Source: Steromphala cineraria
Lineage: Eukaryota; Mollusca; Gastropoda; Trochida; Trochidae
Direction of reading: 5' to 3'
Assembly: GCA_916613615.1 (NCBI GenBank)
Contig: OU744720.1
Coordinates: 73,559,338 to 73,623,337, forward strand
Length of the DNA: 64,000 nucleotides
Shown: piece after piece, positions 11,717 through 24,655 of the stretch
How the letters are laid out: each line of letters opens with the position of its first letter
How positions within the stretch are numbered: the first letter of the stretch is position 1
The notes under the pieces: generated by a model
What the model saw: the letters and a program-made list of their open reading frames with translations, nothing else
Databases searched by the model: none
Told to the model about the DNA's origin: nothing
Translations under genes and position numbers: made by a program

Positions 11717-14700
11717 GCACTGGCTTAAATTGCTTGATAAATCCATTCTCCATCAGTCCATCAGCCATGGATTGTCGTATTTCATTTTGTAACACTTTTC
11801 TAAGTGACTGCTTTTACAAAGAAGCATTTAATTTTAACACTAAACTCGGTGACCTCTATGATATATTAAAGCACCGTCCATCTCACATTTTGAAAGTCTA
11901 GATTCTCCCTGGTCTGACATGTCACATCTTGACTTTGTAAGAATATGCCTCAAATTTGATGACCGAAACATGACAAATGCCTCTGTAACAGCGAAAGCTA
12001 GTAGTTTGAAAAGTGTCCTTTTCAATGAAGTTTGTGTTGCAAAATTCTGCCTCTTAATGTAATCTGCCAGAAGCCCAATAAGGCAGCTGAAAACAAGAAA
12101 GGCTAGATCAGAATTTCATTACTTGAGCTTTTACTGTTGGAAAAGAATTGGAGCACACATCAGTGACGGAAAAAAAAAATGGTAGGCAATTTTCTTCTTT
12201 GTATCTACATAAAGTTCTTAATTGTTTTCCAACAGCATTCAGCTTTCTCCTGACTGACAGTGTAAATGTAAACAACAACATTATGGATTTTAGCAAAGAA
12301 ATATGACTTATGACAACATTAACCGGCTTTGATTATCTTCTTTTGATATTCAGAATCTTCACCAAAATCATCCGGTATAAACATCAATAATTTTGCAAAC
12401 AAAAAACAGCTGTCAGCTGTGGTTGCATGCAATTGGTATTGTATATGATGACCCAAATGGATTATTTTTTCTATACTTCTTTAGTTAAATTTGATTAAAG
12501 TTTAGCAGATAATCTCACCTAATTTCGATAAGTGGTTTGAGAAGGCAAACATTGTTACCATTGCATAATACTTCAGCTTACAACTCCACGTAACTCAACT
12601 CAACTAGACTGCATGTCTGTAAAAGTCAAACTGTTCGTATGTATATAAAGATTGTCTACTCCATTCTACACAAGCCTATCCAATCACAAAACTATAAAAA
12701 CATTGTTCATCATTTATGTGGTTTTGATATTTCAAGATCATGTGGTAAGTGTCAACAACAGTCTTCATTTGCACATTTACAATGTAACAAGTTTCTTCAG
12801 GTATTCTATCTTTATGATCAAAAGTGAAATATTTTGTAAACATCCTGTTTCTATCAATAACTTTCTGTGATAGCAACGTATCGGTGTTGATCCTTAAAAT
12901 ACCGTTTTAAGCATACGAATCTACATGCATACCGAAACGTAAACTGTATAGTCAAGAAGTATCATAAGTCCATAGCATTTCATCTGTCCTCTTCATACTA
13001 CCAACTTCTACAATGCCACTCATACAGTTCTGTAGTGCGGTTGTGACTAGAGAGATCATCCATAAATGCACAGTAAGATATCTTAATTCATTATTTGTAC
13101 TGTTAATGATAACATTAAACCTTCCAAATAATTAGGAAAAGGATGAAATTAAAATGTAAAAATGATTCTTAATTATATAAATGCAGCCTTAAGCTGTACG
13201 GATTAAACAAAAAACTTTGATATTGAACAACAAAAGTGTGTGAAATGTTAAATTGCCAGGATTATTCTGTAAAATGATCAAAGTGATTGCTTTTTAAAGA
13301 TAAGCTGCGGGCGTTTTCGGCATGTCATGTGATGGTTGCATTTCTTTAAAGTGAAATATTTAATGACCAGTATAGATATTTCTTTTAAATTATATTTGTT
13401 CAATATTTGTTTTTCATGAGAAATTAAACTGTAATGTGTTCTTCATAAAAACTAATTAGTAATCCATTGGTATTATAATCAAACAACCTTTAAGTATTTT
13501 GAGTTGTGAAGAGTGACATAAGACAAACTTGCCAATCGTGTATTATTAAACAGAAACTAATCGGTTAAATGCAGGCATATAATCGTGAATGAGGAAAAAC
13601 GACATTTTATCAATTACTCAAAGGTTATGTAAATATCGAAAAAGGTCATTGATATTATATAGTTTTATATTCCAACCCTCAAGGTCTTACTTTCTAATAT
13701 ATATACACTGTATAATTTCTTGCAAATACGTCACTATGGGGAGATATCGAACATCAACTGAATAATTTTTCAATTCATTCGTTTCACAATATATCTATTG
13801 TAGGACAAATCTCAAGGTTAATTTCCGACAATGCAATTGCCATTTCAATGATGAATTGTTGTGTTTTTACTAAACATTAATCATAACTTTAAGGCTGGTT
13901 GTTGTGATGGTGTCATAATGTGATTGATAACACTAATCATCCAACTGAATCCCTTGACTTCTCAGTGTGGGTTCACCGTTATGAGAGACACACATGTTGA
14001 TAGGAAAGCTTAATAGGATTATCATCGTAATTGAGTTGTCAATTCCATATTACCTGAACGTAGAGTCAACCTGACAAACACATTGCAAGTTATCAAGTAC
14101 CTCCGAAAAGTATCAAACAAACTATATAGGTGATATGATTCTAATTTTTTTAAATACTATACTGCAGAGATAATTTATATTAACAAAGTATGTATGAAAA
14201 TTTAAGGAACCTTTCAGAACAACTCTGCTATAGTTGGTATTGGATCAATCAAGATATGAAATAACCAAATAATTAAAATCAGTCTAGATAAACCAATATC
14301 AATCGATATGGAATGTGTCTGATTTACACATTTAATGTATTATAAAACATGAAGTGAGACAAACAAATCTGTTGTTTTGAAAAGTAAATGACATTTGCCT
14401 GATAGTTGCATGTAATACAAGTATCCCAGTAAGAGCGATGACCAATTGAACCCATACAAGAAAGCTCAGCGAACAAATTTCATTGCCATACTTGATGAAT
14501 CCCAATGCCACTTCATGCCCATGGGGTGATAGCCTAATTATATTTTGAGTTCGTTGTTAGAGATGTTCATATGTGTACGTTTTCCTGGCTTTATTCATGA
14601 GACATGAAATGTCGTTATTAATTATTTATGGCAACTTAATTTGTTTGAAAAGGATAGTGATTTAAATGAATGCCTACTTGTAAGTTGTAAGCTTTAACAG

Positions 14701-16980
14701 TGATGAATTTAGTATCTTTTAAATCAGCAATCGATTTACAAACAGGGTATGACATACCTTTATACCTTGATATCAATTTTAATATTCCACGACATCCCTT
14801 CATTTAAGTACTTGTATATTTCTTACTAATGAAGGTAACTGTATGATGATTTATTGATTTTCAATATCTTAGGATGAAATCTTCTTTTCATCTGAAACTT
14901 TGATATATAATACAATGATCGACAGAAACGATGAATCAAATAAGTAGGATAATTTATTTGATACATTCACGACTATACTCTTGTACATGTAACATTTGCT
15001 TTTAGTATGTATTTATATATTGGTAAATAATAAAGGATCGGAAAATACTTTTTTGATTAATAATTAGCTATCAACTTGTCTTTGTGATAGTTTTTATTAT
15101 TATTATTATTAGTTCCCAAGAGTTGAATAGCATAGAAGAAATAACATCATAATGAACAATTTCGAATGTCTTTATAATAGTTAATGATTCTGTGATCTAC
15201 TTCAGATTACCCTGAAGATTAATTGTACTTCATTAAATCTTATAAATCTAAACGGCAAACCAAAAATGGATAGTATCTATTTAAATACTTACAGACGGAT
15301 TTCTTTTCTGAATATGTCTTTGCTGAACAAAAGATTGGAATACTTCCTGAAGCATCATGAAATAATTGGAAAACATCAAGGCTGCTAGTGAACAGGTTTA
15401 GATAACCGTATGTTCTTCTGCAAAAAAGGAACCACGGTATTTGTATTAGGCTTATTCAGAATATGAATAGTAAAGTCAAAGAAATTGTTACATATGATCA
15501 TGTTGAAAAGTATGATTATTTTGAAAGTACCTTTGGTGTTTGGCACGCCAGCATCCTTAGCAAGGTATTTTTTTGATGAACATTCATATTGTTACAAATA
15601 TGTTTGACGATGTTATATTGATATCCGACAAAACGATTAATAGTATTGCCCTGTTATTAGCATAACAGAGCAATCGATATTGATATTGTGAAATAATTAT
15701 GTTTTAAATGGGTGGACCTTGATCAATAATGAAGAATGTATCTTTTTTATAATAAGATTGTCCCAATTCTAATATACGGGGCAGAGATAGAGGGGTTGTA
15801 AAGAAAGGGTAAGTATTGAAAGACTGGCACTTTCCCTTCAATTATTCTTTGTTGTCTTTCTATGACTCATACATTGCTGTTAACCTGTGAAAATAAATTC
15901 TTATTCAAATTGTTCAGATCAGGATATCATGCATTTGGTGTGAGATATATAATGAAAAGGGGTTGCCTCTTGTCATGATGATATTGTGTTTTGTAATCTA
16001 CACTCAAAATGTTTTTAGGATGAATTTCAAGTTAATTTCATGTTGTAAAGGCTTAGAGGAAATGTGTCAGAGTTTTATTCCGAGATCAACCTGTGGATAA
16101 CCCTTTTCTCCACAATCCACACGTATATCAAATAGTGTGTACAATGCATAATACTTTGAACCACTTTGCACGTGGTTCGTATGAGCTTGGTTCTTTATTC
16201 TTCTATTGCTGTACTCTCTTCTTAAGAATACAGGTCCAATTCCCTTGGGTTTCTTATGTTTTCACGGAGTTAATCTCGATTATTTATTAAATTTATGAAT
16301 TCTTCCCTATGGAATGAGTTCAAATGGTAAACACTGATCGTACAATCAATACTTTGCTGTTCGTATGAAGCTGGTATGGAAGATATGAGAAGCATTATCT
16401 TTACAACATCTGATACAAACGTTGTCATTGATGAAAAGATCACGATGATTTTTTATCTTACTTTATTAAATTTGAGAGAGCTAGAACATCAGACTGATTA
16501 TCTAGGTTTGGTAATTTATCATAAGTGGTCAATCTATAGGATACATAACGGATAACACGAGAGAAGTTTGAGCAAAATGTTTTAAAACAAGCTTTATTCT
16601 CATTCGTTGAAACAAATGACAAACAACATACATGTAGGGAGGCAGATGAATTTATAAATATCACAAATTATCTATTTTTGTATTTACCAGCTTTAATTTA
16701 TTTATTTGAACATGAAAAATAATAAATCAGCGTCGATATCGGTTGTATGAATCAAAGGTAAACCAATATTCATTTCATTTTCATTCGTGATACATTAATT
16801 GATTGTCATTGTCTTTGTCCTTCATTGGTGTAAAAAAGCAAAAGACCATCATTTTTTAACTGAAATAGTGAGACTTATCTCACAGAAATACTGACTCATA
16901 TGTAACATCGCATCAGAAATGCCTTATACCTTAGATAGTTTTATAATTTCAATTTGCAAATTTTGTAAATAAATATAAAA
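11717..16980. other. AT-rich sequence, no gene recognised
   Basis: About 5 kb of AT-rich DNA with short open frames only (60 to 76 codons), several overlapping on opposite strands at 12639-12876. A TTA-trinucleotide microsatellite sits at 15093-15111. I found no exon with good splice signals, no inverted-end element and no structured RNA. Confidence 0.45.
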
Positions 16981-16991
16981 AAGGTTGGAAT

Positions 16992-17071
16992 CACGTGACT
17001 TGGTCAGTCATGGTCGTCGCCACAGTCACAATCTTCTTCAAACTATAAAATGGGGCAACTAAAACGTAAGT
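16992..17071 (+). promoter_or_regulatory. Possible promoter and tiny first exon (speculative)
   Basis: A CACGTG E-box (about 16994), a TATAAAA (17044-17050) that overlaps an ATG at 17050, and a perfect GTAAGT donor (17066-17071) lie within 80 bp of each other. The ATG could begin a five-codon first exon (MGQLK plus one base). Because the TATA box overlaps the ATG, both cannot serve their roles together. No downstream exon was recognised. Confidence 0.12.
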
Positions 17072-17569
17072 AACTTCAGAAGAATCGCCGTTGTTCCTAT
17101 ATTTATTTTTACATTCTGTGAAGATGATTTACAAACCTAAAACTGCAATTAAAAAAACCCAATTGTTTTTACGGTATTAAGAATGATATCAAGTTGCAAT
17201 AGACAATTGTCAACGCTTTTCAAGAATGATATCATGGATTTAAAATACTATAGGTCTGTATTGCGTTATGTATGTAGGTACAGGGAGACCACAGACAATT
17301 GAAAGCAGAGCTATTCGATTCCTTAATTGTCATACATATGATACTAACTTTGATTGATTGCAAATTCGAAATGACAAGCATAGCCATCAACATTTAAGAT
17401 TAACGGCAATTGTAAAGGTCATATGTGTTTCACTGATTAAAGCTTGAGTCAAACCACTTCCTCACATCTATGCACTTGTCTCGTTAAAGGTTTGATGGAA
17501 ATACTGAAAAAGTCATATGATGACGTCATTAAATTAATTTCGCTTAGATAACTGTTCTTTATATGTAGG

Positions 17570-17870
17570 GGAGGTGAGGTGATTTTCGGGTTTAATCCCC
17601 TTTTTTAGATTATTTCACTTACATCAAGGCTGACAGTATAATGGAAGGAAGCAAGCCCGCAAAGTTTTTGTGGCTATGCATTCCAGTGACACCTGCGAGC
17701 ATCGGCTGGAACTAGCGAACCATTTGTGGTACTGCGCTTAAAACACAGTATGTTATTGCACCCAAACCTTTCTGCGTGTAGAACAGTTCACTACTGAAGA
17801 CAAAGTAGCCGAGCCCCTGCCTGTATTTGTTAACATTCGTCTTAAGCATACTTTGGGTATGATGTAAAAT
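17570..17870. other. GC-richer non-coding patch, probably an interspersed repeat remnant
   Basis: The segment is clearly richer in G and C than its surroundings and contains CTGGAACTAGCGAACC and GCCGAGCCCCTGCC. No frame runs through it, and no clear inverted ends or tRNA-like boxes were found. A repeat remnant is the simplest reading. Confidence 0.25.
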
Positions 17871-18957
17871 CAATTAAATTATTTAGGAATAAAGAGTGTA
17901 AAAATCATTAAAAAATTGTCTGTAATTTTAGTATATGACCCCTATTATTTGTATGTTTGAAGCAGAATACCAGTTATGTCAAAGTTTTCAGTTGTTCAAT
18001 GTCTGTGAAAAATGGGTTCATGACTAGATTTACTATATTTCAAATTTCTAGCGTTTCGTTACTCAATACGAGTCATTTAAAAAAAGAACAACTTTTTTGC
18101 CGATGAGTTTGCAAACCATCATGCCTTGTACCATCAATATATAATTTCATCAAATGTCAAGCTGACCCTGTGTAACAACAAGAATATTCCTCTTCTCTCA
18201 AGGTAGTGGTACAATCATTAGCAATTGACAGCGCTAAATCTTTCTGCCACTGTCAAAAGTTGAAAGAGAGAAGGAAATGCCAAGATATGTCATGTTTTCA
18301 ATTCAAACGGTTTAACATGTTTCACCAAAGGAACCTGCTGTTTGTTACCAAACCCCTTTTTCAATGTTGGTTGTTTATATCTAGGGAATATGTTTTTATT
18401 AATTTCTTTTTTATTTTGAGTGTTTGATCATATCAAGTGTTCAATATCGTTATGCAAGATACAGCTATTGAACATTTGAAAATATTTTTTTCTAATCAAA
18501 CACTTTAACACAAACTTTCATTCAGTTGAAAAAAACAGATCATTGTAATGACTTAAGAAAACTTGAAGCTTGTGTACAGTAACATGTGATTCATGTCAGA
18601 CCGAAGATTTGTTGATAATTGAACAAGGTGTGTAAAACAGATTATCCTCCCTCATGAAAAAATCTCGATATCCGATTGGTCCACGTGACCCTGGATAAAT
18701 ACTGATATCACCCTCTTGAGCAGAGTGATAAATCATTTACACCCCATAAAAAGCATGAAGAAGCGTGCGGATCAAACGTCTTGAAATGTACAATGTATGT
18801 TACCTCGAATACATGATCAAGCTGGTTACTTTTGATCAACCGATATGTAGCTTTGAACAAACTTAACCATGGTCAAATGGTTTACGCACTTTACGTTTTT
18901 CTTTATCTTCATTTTAAATGCGTTTTGTTTAAACATTCGGTAAGATAAAATCATTGT
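17871..18957. other. AT-rich sequence, no gene recognised
   Basis: It contains one 73-codon frame (18206-18427, plus) with no recognisable similarity and a hydrophobic C-terminus, of a length expected by chance. Nothing else stands out. Confidence 0.45.
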
Positions 18958-18978
18958 ACCATTTAGAGGCGGGGTATA

Positions 18979-19126
18979 GTGAGTTCCTTCCAAAAGAAGT
19001 CCTTTACAGTGTTAGTCTTATAGGAATGATGATTAAGAAAATGTCGTCAATATGATAGCTAATAACATTATAAGTTATACCATTCAGAGGCGGGGTGCAT
19101 GGGGACTTCTTTTGGAAGGAACTCAC
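18979..19126. mobile_element. Short inverted-repeat element with 24-bp perfect arms
   Basis: GTGAGTTCCTTCCAAAAGAA begins the left arm at 18979 and its exact reverse complement ends the right arm at 19126; the arms match for 24 bp. A direct repeat with the core AGAGGCGGGGT (about 18958-18976 and 19079-19097) lies once just outside the left arm and once just inside the right arm. No target duplication was seen. It could be a MITE or the product of a local inverted duplication. Confidence 0.55.
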
Positions 19127-19239
19127 AATTGTGATTTCTCATGGTGGATACGCGTATTGGAAAGAATTAGATGGTTGTGTGCATCTGATGTATTCAGAAG
19201 CCAATTTACATAACAGTGATGCTCATTCGACCTTGTCAA

Positions 19240-19930
19240 AACCCAGTGGTTGATTGGCATGGTAAGGTGTTGGCATGGTTATTGCTGGTGGTTGATGCCT
19301 GATTCTGAGAATGTCATCCTCGATAATTCAGCGCTTTCGTTCCGATAAATCTACACTACAAGCCCTGGAAAACTTTGCAAGGTTTTACCTCGAACCAAAG
19401 ACCACCCTTTGCATCCAAGTTTATCCAATCAGAAACGAAACGCAGACACTACTTGCGTAAACAACTCGACTAATCAAGTAAGCGTTTTGCTGAGTCATTG
19501 CAAAGGGAGAAAATTTGGTTCGAGGTAAAACCTCGTAGAGTTTTCCAAGGCTTGTAGTGTAGATTTATCGGAACGAAAGCGCTGGATTATCGAGGATGGA
19601 GAATGTTGGTTCCTATCCCACATGGGTACTCTACAAGAAAAGAATAGAGCCATTGGCTCTGTAGCTCATCAGGCTTCATAACCATTTTGCCTTAGGGTGT
19701 GGCAAGTGTGCCCCCCCCCCCCCTCCCTTAGTAGGGGCAATAGGGTCACCAGGTCATGTACAATTTAGAATCCTCCTTTTCTAACTTAGGAATCTGAATA
19801 AAAAATTTAAGCTTTCTAGGCCTTATGGTTCTGGAGAATAAGTCGAAATTCCACAAAGTTTATCGAGGGATGGACGGACGCCAGACACCATGCCATAAGC
19901 CCCTCGGGCCTTACAACCCAGATGAACTAA
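19240..19930 (+). repeat. Putative tRNA-derived SINE, interrupted by a hAT MITE
   Basis: With the nested MITE and one copy of its duplication removed, an A-box-like TGGCATGGTTAT (19271) stands about 45 bp before a B-box-like GGTTCCTATCC (19608-19618), normal pol III promoter spacing. After the B box come CACATGGGTACTCT, a C-homopolymer (19711-19723) and a tail with GGATGGACGGACGCCAGACA. That kind of GGACGGACGCC tail is common in interspersed repeats of marine molluscs. Both boxes deviate from consensus and no polyA or terminal duplication was located, so the SINE call is tentative. Confidence 0.4.
19315..19598. mobile_element. hAT-type MITE, 284 bp, with 8-bp target duplication
   Basis: The left end CATCCTCGATAATTCAGCGC and the right end (its near-perfect reverse complement) start long arms of about 80 bp each, so most of the element folds into one hairpin. 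GAGAATGT is duplicated exactly on both sides (19307-19314 and 19599-19606). An 8-bp duplication with a small non-coding palindrome is typical of hAT-derived MITEs. The hAT call rests on duplication length alone. Confidence 0.85.
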
Positions 19931-22308
19931 ATATCAAAAGAATTTTTACTATTGCAAATTGAATGTTCCCATATGTAACAAGGAAACAACCGTCTGAATA
20001 CATGAATATCGTCAATACTGAAAAAAAACCATTCAATATCGTAACAATATCTGATTGTTTAGTCTCAAATTATATTCATTTAGCTCTTGTTGGTTATCAA
20101 TATAGATAGATCTAGATCATATATTCTATAACTCATTTTATAATGACATATGCCTCGATCGGAAGTGGCAGTAAATCCTGATTGACAATACAAAAAATAC
20201 TGATAGTTATTAACGGAAACACATCCCACGAGTATTCTTCTGTATCCTGATGCATTCTTTGGACAGATTGATGTCAAGCCTATTTAAAGAAGATCAAATA
20301 GATATTCTTGTTATTACATTGTTGAAGGCCGCGTTGGGAGTTGTTTGACAGTTTATTACTAATTATTCAGATTTCTAAAGGGGCTTGGTTGCAAACAAAA
20401 ACATTGTTTTTTATTCAGGACTTTGTAATACTTTCCGCTTATCATCCGCTTTGGTTTATTATGCGCTGTTTTTGTATTAAACCTTTGTACTTGAATTGAA
20501 TGCAGATACATTTTTTCTAAATTTGTAGTGGAAGTTATGTCACCAATAAGATTTAGAATCTCAAGCAAGAATTTAGTTATAGCAATGATCCCATGGCCAT
20601 TCTAGTCCGGAAAGAGTCTTGAAGAGTGATTGGCAATAATAATAAATGTTTCCACTATTTAATCATGAACTGTTTGTGAATCATTACACATTTATGTAAC
20701 TGAAGTCTCAAACACTTTCAAGTTATATTTTATAAAATGATTTAATTGAAATGAAATGGGATGGATCCGTATTCTTTATCATTCAACCAATTGTTAAAGA
20801 AGAAGAGAAGGACTTAATTAAGCTTTACGTTTCACTGTCTAAGAAATGGCATTTTTCAACAACATATCAGTTTTATTATTAAGTTTGAAAACACATTAAC
20901 ATAGGAATATTGATGATGACATCATAAAGGGAAACAAATAATAATCCCATATTTTAAATGTCAAGCCAACTCCCAAGACACACTGTACATAGGGTAAACT
21001 TTTTGGTAATTTTGGCTTCTCTCATCTCTCAATATGGAACGCCTTGATCGTCTCTGTAAACATTTTAGTATCTTACTTCATTAACCAACATATTTGAGAA
21101 CCTATTTTTGCAGCCAACGTGTCTATCAGCCAAACTGTTCACTATTCTTTTTATACAGTTATTTCTGAATTTTGCCAATAAGATCTTAGGTTTTATGAAT
21201 GCATATCAGATTATATAAGGAACACACTTTGCTGTTTTCAACAAAATTTGAAATGTAAGAACATTTTTAAAAAATCAAAAGGCCAATCTATGATTTTCAT
21301 CACATAATGTCTGGATTTGATGAGAATCTAAACATATTTGATGATTTGATGATATAAGTTAAATTCTGACATGTTTATCCTCAAATTGAAAATACTTGAT
21401 AAATGTTTCAATGAAAAATCTTAAAATAGCACAAAAGTTGGATTCACACTTGCCATCTACATGAATAATACAAAAATCAAACATTATCAACTCCTAACTG
21501 TCATTCTGACTGCTGGAGTTAGGTTCACAAAAATACTTTGACTGATGCGCGTCATTGTCCAGTTCTCTAACCAATCGTGACGTCATACCTTTATATCGTT
21601 GCTATACAACGTTGATTAGCCTTAAAATAGTACAAATGAAGGCTCGGGGTTCTTTATACTTTCACCAAGTACAAAATTATAAGTTCAAAAGTAGTGTCAA
21701 TCTCGTTCTATGCCTTCCTTTGAATAGGATATAATGATATAAACACTTACATTCCTTTTGATTCTGATTAAATAGAATCAGGAAACCTCGTGTACTACTG
21801 CCAATACTATTATGAAACAGTATGAAATCAGTGGCGAGATCGACATATGAAAATTATGTAATGTCTTAATCAGAAACTTGTCTTGCTGCTTCAATTTCAT
21901 CTTCTGTTCTTTTTAATGGGAAAGCATTAGAGAGAACAAATTTCAAAGTGAAAGTTTCAGATTTCCGCGATATGTTTGCAAGGATATTCTTTCTTTTTTT
22001 TCTCAGTTAGATTCAGCAGTTTTGAAAACCCAAGCATAACTGAGTTCGAGTGTTTTAACTAACATGGATACCGTTATTAAACCTCTATTACCAACCCGCA
22101 ATCAATTGTCCATATTGTAGTATTTGTAATCATATTTTAGACTGATCATAAAAAAAATAGAAAAAACAAAAATATCAATGATTTATGTTTGTCGGTTTGT
22201 TTAACATTTATCATTGGATTACATTACTTTACACTGTCGCTTTAATTCTGAATAAAAAAACGATTAAATGAGTTTCAATCAAAATAAGCAGTGTGTTCAA
22301 ACGACTAT
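19931..22308. other. AT-rich sequence, no gene recognised
   Basis: Short frames of 65 and 69 codons on the minus strand (20080-20277, 20359-20568) do not resemble known proteins. No inverted-end element or splice-flanked exon was found. The stretch ends at the TTAA target site of the piggyBac element. Confidence 0.45.
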
Positions 22309-22312
22309 TTAA
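22309..22312. other. TTAA target-site duplication, left
   Basis: This TTAA directly precedes the left terminus of the piggyBac element. The matching TTAA lies at 31802-31805. Confidence 0.9.
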
Positions 22313-22594
22313 CCCTTACGATGCGGGGAGCGGTATATTTCCGTGCCAAATATAAACTGGCGCGCAAGCCCTCTAGGCGAAATCCGGAGTCCGGACTCTA
22401 ACTTTCACGAGAAGGCAAAAATTTACTGCAAGCAGTTTTGGCGGCTCCCGGATTGCTCGTAATTATTTTCCGCGCCTCGCTAAACGCCGTTGTTTTATGA
22501 AAATTGGTTTAACTGGCGCAGACAGCGAGCCCCGTGAAAACATGTATTTTCTCTGTTGAATTGTTGACAAAAAGCAGACAAAATGTGTTCTTTT
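22313..22594. other. Left end of piggyBac element, unique part
   Basis: It contains the terminal inverted repeat (22313-22326) and a GC-rich, CpG-rich subterminal stretch with GTCCGGACTC and several GCGC sites. No coding frame is supported. It probably includes sequences needed in cis for transposition, by analogy with other piggyBac elements. Confidence 0.6.
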
Positions 22595-24655
22595 GCGCTT
22601 GATATTTCATTAACCAAGTGGCGCGCTCTAACACATGATATATCGATGGAAAGAGAATAAAATTGTCTTCAATTTGGTGTATAATTTGTATATGCGCAGT
22701 TGCAAATAATTGTACTATAAAGGCCGTAAAAGGCCGCAAAAGCAGACAAAATGTGTTCTTTCGCGCTTGATATTTCACTAACCAAGTGGCGCGCTCTAAC
22801 ATATGATATATCGATGGAAAGAGAATAAAATTGTCTTCAATTTGGTGTATAATTTGTATATACGCAGTTTTCAAATAATTGTACTAAAAAATATTTAAAA
22901 GTTTTCGACTTTCGTGCATGATATTTCACTAACCAAGTGGCGCGCTCTACCACATGATATATCGATGGAAAGAGAATAAAATTGTCTTCAATTTGGTGTA
23001 TAATTTGTATATGCGCAGTTGCAAATAATTGTACTATAAAGGCCGTAAAAGGCCGCAAAAACAGCCAAAATGTGTTCTTTCGCGCTTGATATTTCACTAA
23101 CCAAGTGGCGCGCTCTACCACATGATATATCGATGGAAAGAGAATAAAATTGTCTTCAATTTGGTGTATAATTTGTATATGCGCAGTTGCAAATAATTGT
23201 ACTATAAAGGCCGTAAAAGGCCGCAAAAGCAGACAAAATGTGTTCTTTCGCGCTTGATATTTCACTAACCAAGTGGCGCGCTCTAACACATGATATATCG
23301 ATGGAAAGAGAATAAAATTGTCTTCAATTTGGTGTATAATTTGTATATGCGCAGTTTTCAAATAATTGTACTAAAAAATATTTCAAAATGTGTTCTTTCG
23401 CGCTTGATATTTCACTAACCCAGTGGCGCGCTCTACCACATGATATATCGATGGAAAGAGAATAAAATTGTCTTCAATTTGGTGTATAATTTGCATATGC
23501 GCAGTTTCAAATAATTGCACTATAAAGGCCACAAAAGGCCGCAAAAGGCCGCAAAAACAGCCAAAATGTGTTCTTTCGCGCTTGATATTTCACTAACCAA
23601 GTGGCGCGCTCTACCACATGATATATCGATGGAAAGAGAATAAAATTGTCTTCAATTTGGTGTATAATTTGTATATGCGCAGTTGCAAATAATTGTACTA
23701 TAAAGGCCGTAAAAGGCCGCAAAAGCAGACAAAATGTGTTCTTTCGCGCTTGATATTTCACTAACCAAGTGGCGCGCTCTAACACATGATATATCGATGG
23801 AAAGAGAATAAAATTGTCTTCAATTTGGTGTATAATTTGTATATGCGCAGTTTTCAAATAATTGTACTAAAAAATATTTCAAAATGTGTTCTTTCGCGCT
23901 TGATATTTCACTAACCAAGTGGCGCCCTCTACCACATGATATATCGATGGAAAGAGAATAAAATTGTCTTCAATTTGGTGTATAATTTGCATATGCGCAG
24001 TTTCAAATAATTGCACTATAAAGGCCACAAAAGGCCGCAAAAGCAGACAAAATGTGTTCTTTCACGCTCGATATTTCACTAACCAAGTGGCGCGCTCTAA
24101 CACATGATATATCGATGGAAAGAGAATAAAATTGTCTTCAATTTGGTGTATAATTTGTATATGCGCAGTTGCAAATAATTGCACTATAAAGGCCGCAAAA
24201 AGCCGCAAAAGCAAACAAAATGTGTTCTTTCGCGCTCGATATTTCACTAACCAAGTGGCGCGCTCTACCACATGATATATCGATGGAAAGAGAATAAAAT
24301 TGTCTTCAATTTGGTGTATAATTTGTATATGCGCAGTTGCAAATAATTGTACTAAAAATATTTAAAAGTTTTCGACTTTCGTGCATGATATTTCAATAAC
24401 AAATTGGCGCGCTATAAAACATGATATATCGATGGAAAGAGAATAAAATTGTCTTCAATTTGGTGTATAATTTGTATATGCGCAGTTGCAAATAATTGTA
24501 CTATGAAGGCCGCAAAAAAAAAGCTTTTGCGCTTGATATTTTACTAACCAAGTGGCGCGCTATAAAGCAAGATATATCGATGGAAAGAGAATAAAAGTGC
24601 CATCATTTTGGTATATGATATGTATATGCGCAAAGAGAAATAAAGATGCAAGAAG
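22595..24655. repeat. Left subterminal satellite array, 13 units of 168/150 bp
   Basis: Units start at GCGCTTGATATTTCAC or a variant, at 22595, 22763, 22914, 23082, 23250, 23400, 23578, 23746, 23896, 24064, 24232, 24381 and 24529. Two lengths alternate in a 168, 168, 150 pattern that repeats every 485-496 bp. Each unit includes GATATATCGATGGAAAGAGA and ends near TATGCGCAGTT. Because 168 and 150 are multiples of three, the minus strand shows frames of up to 174 codons built of a 56-residue repeat. These are by-products of the period rather than genes. Confidence 0.95.

Noticed and set aside
17044..17071. TATAAAA, ATG and GTAAGT as a first exon
   Set aside because: Kept only as a very low-confidence entry: the TATA box overlaps the ATG and no second exon is visible.
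20080..20277. Cysteine-containing minus-strand frame resembling an EGF-like fragment
   Set aside because: Cysteine spacing does not match an EGF domain and there are no clear splice signals.
22837..23361. 174-codon minus-strand frame with three copies of a 56-residue repeat
   Set aside because: It is a translation of the 168-bp satellite units. The same peptide appears in every unit and ends wherever a unit of off-phase length (150/151/178 bp context) interrupts.
22595..24655. Regular direct repeats as a possible CRISPR array
   Set aside because: Units are 150-168 bp with no unique spacers, in a eukaryotic transposon context. This is a satellite array.
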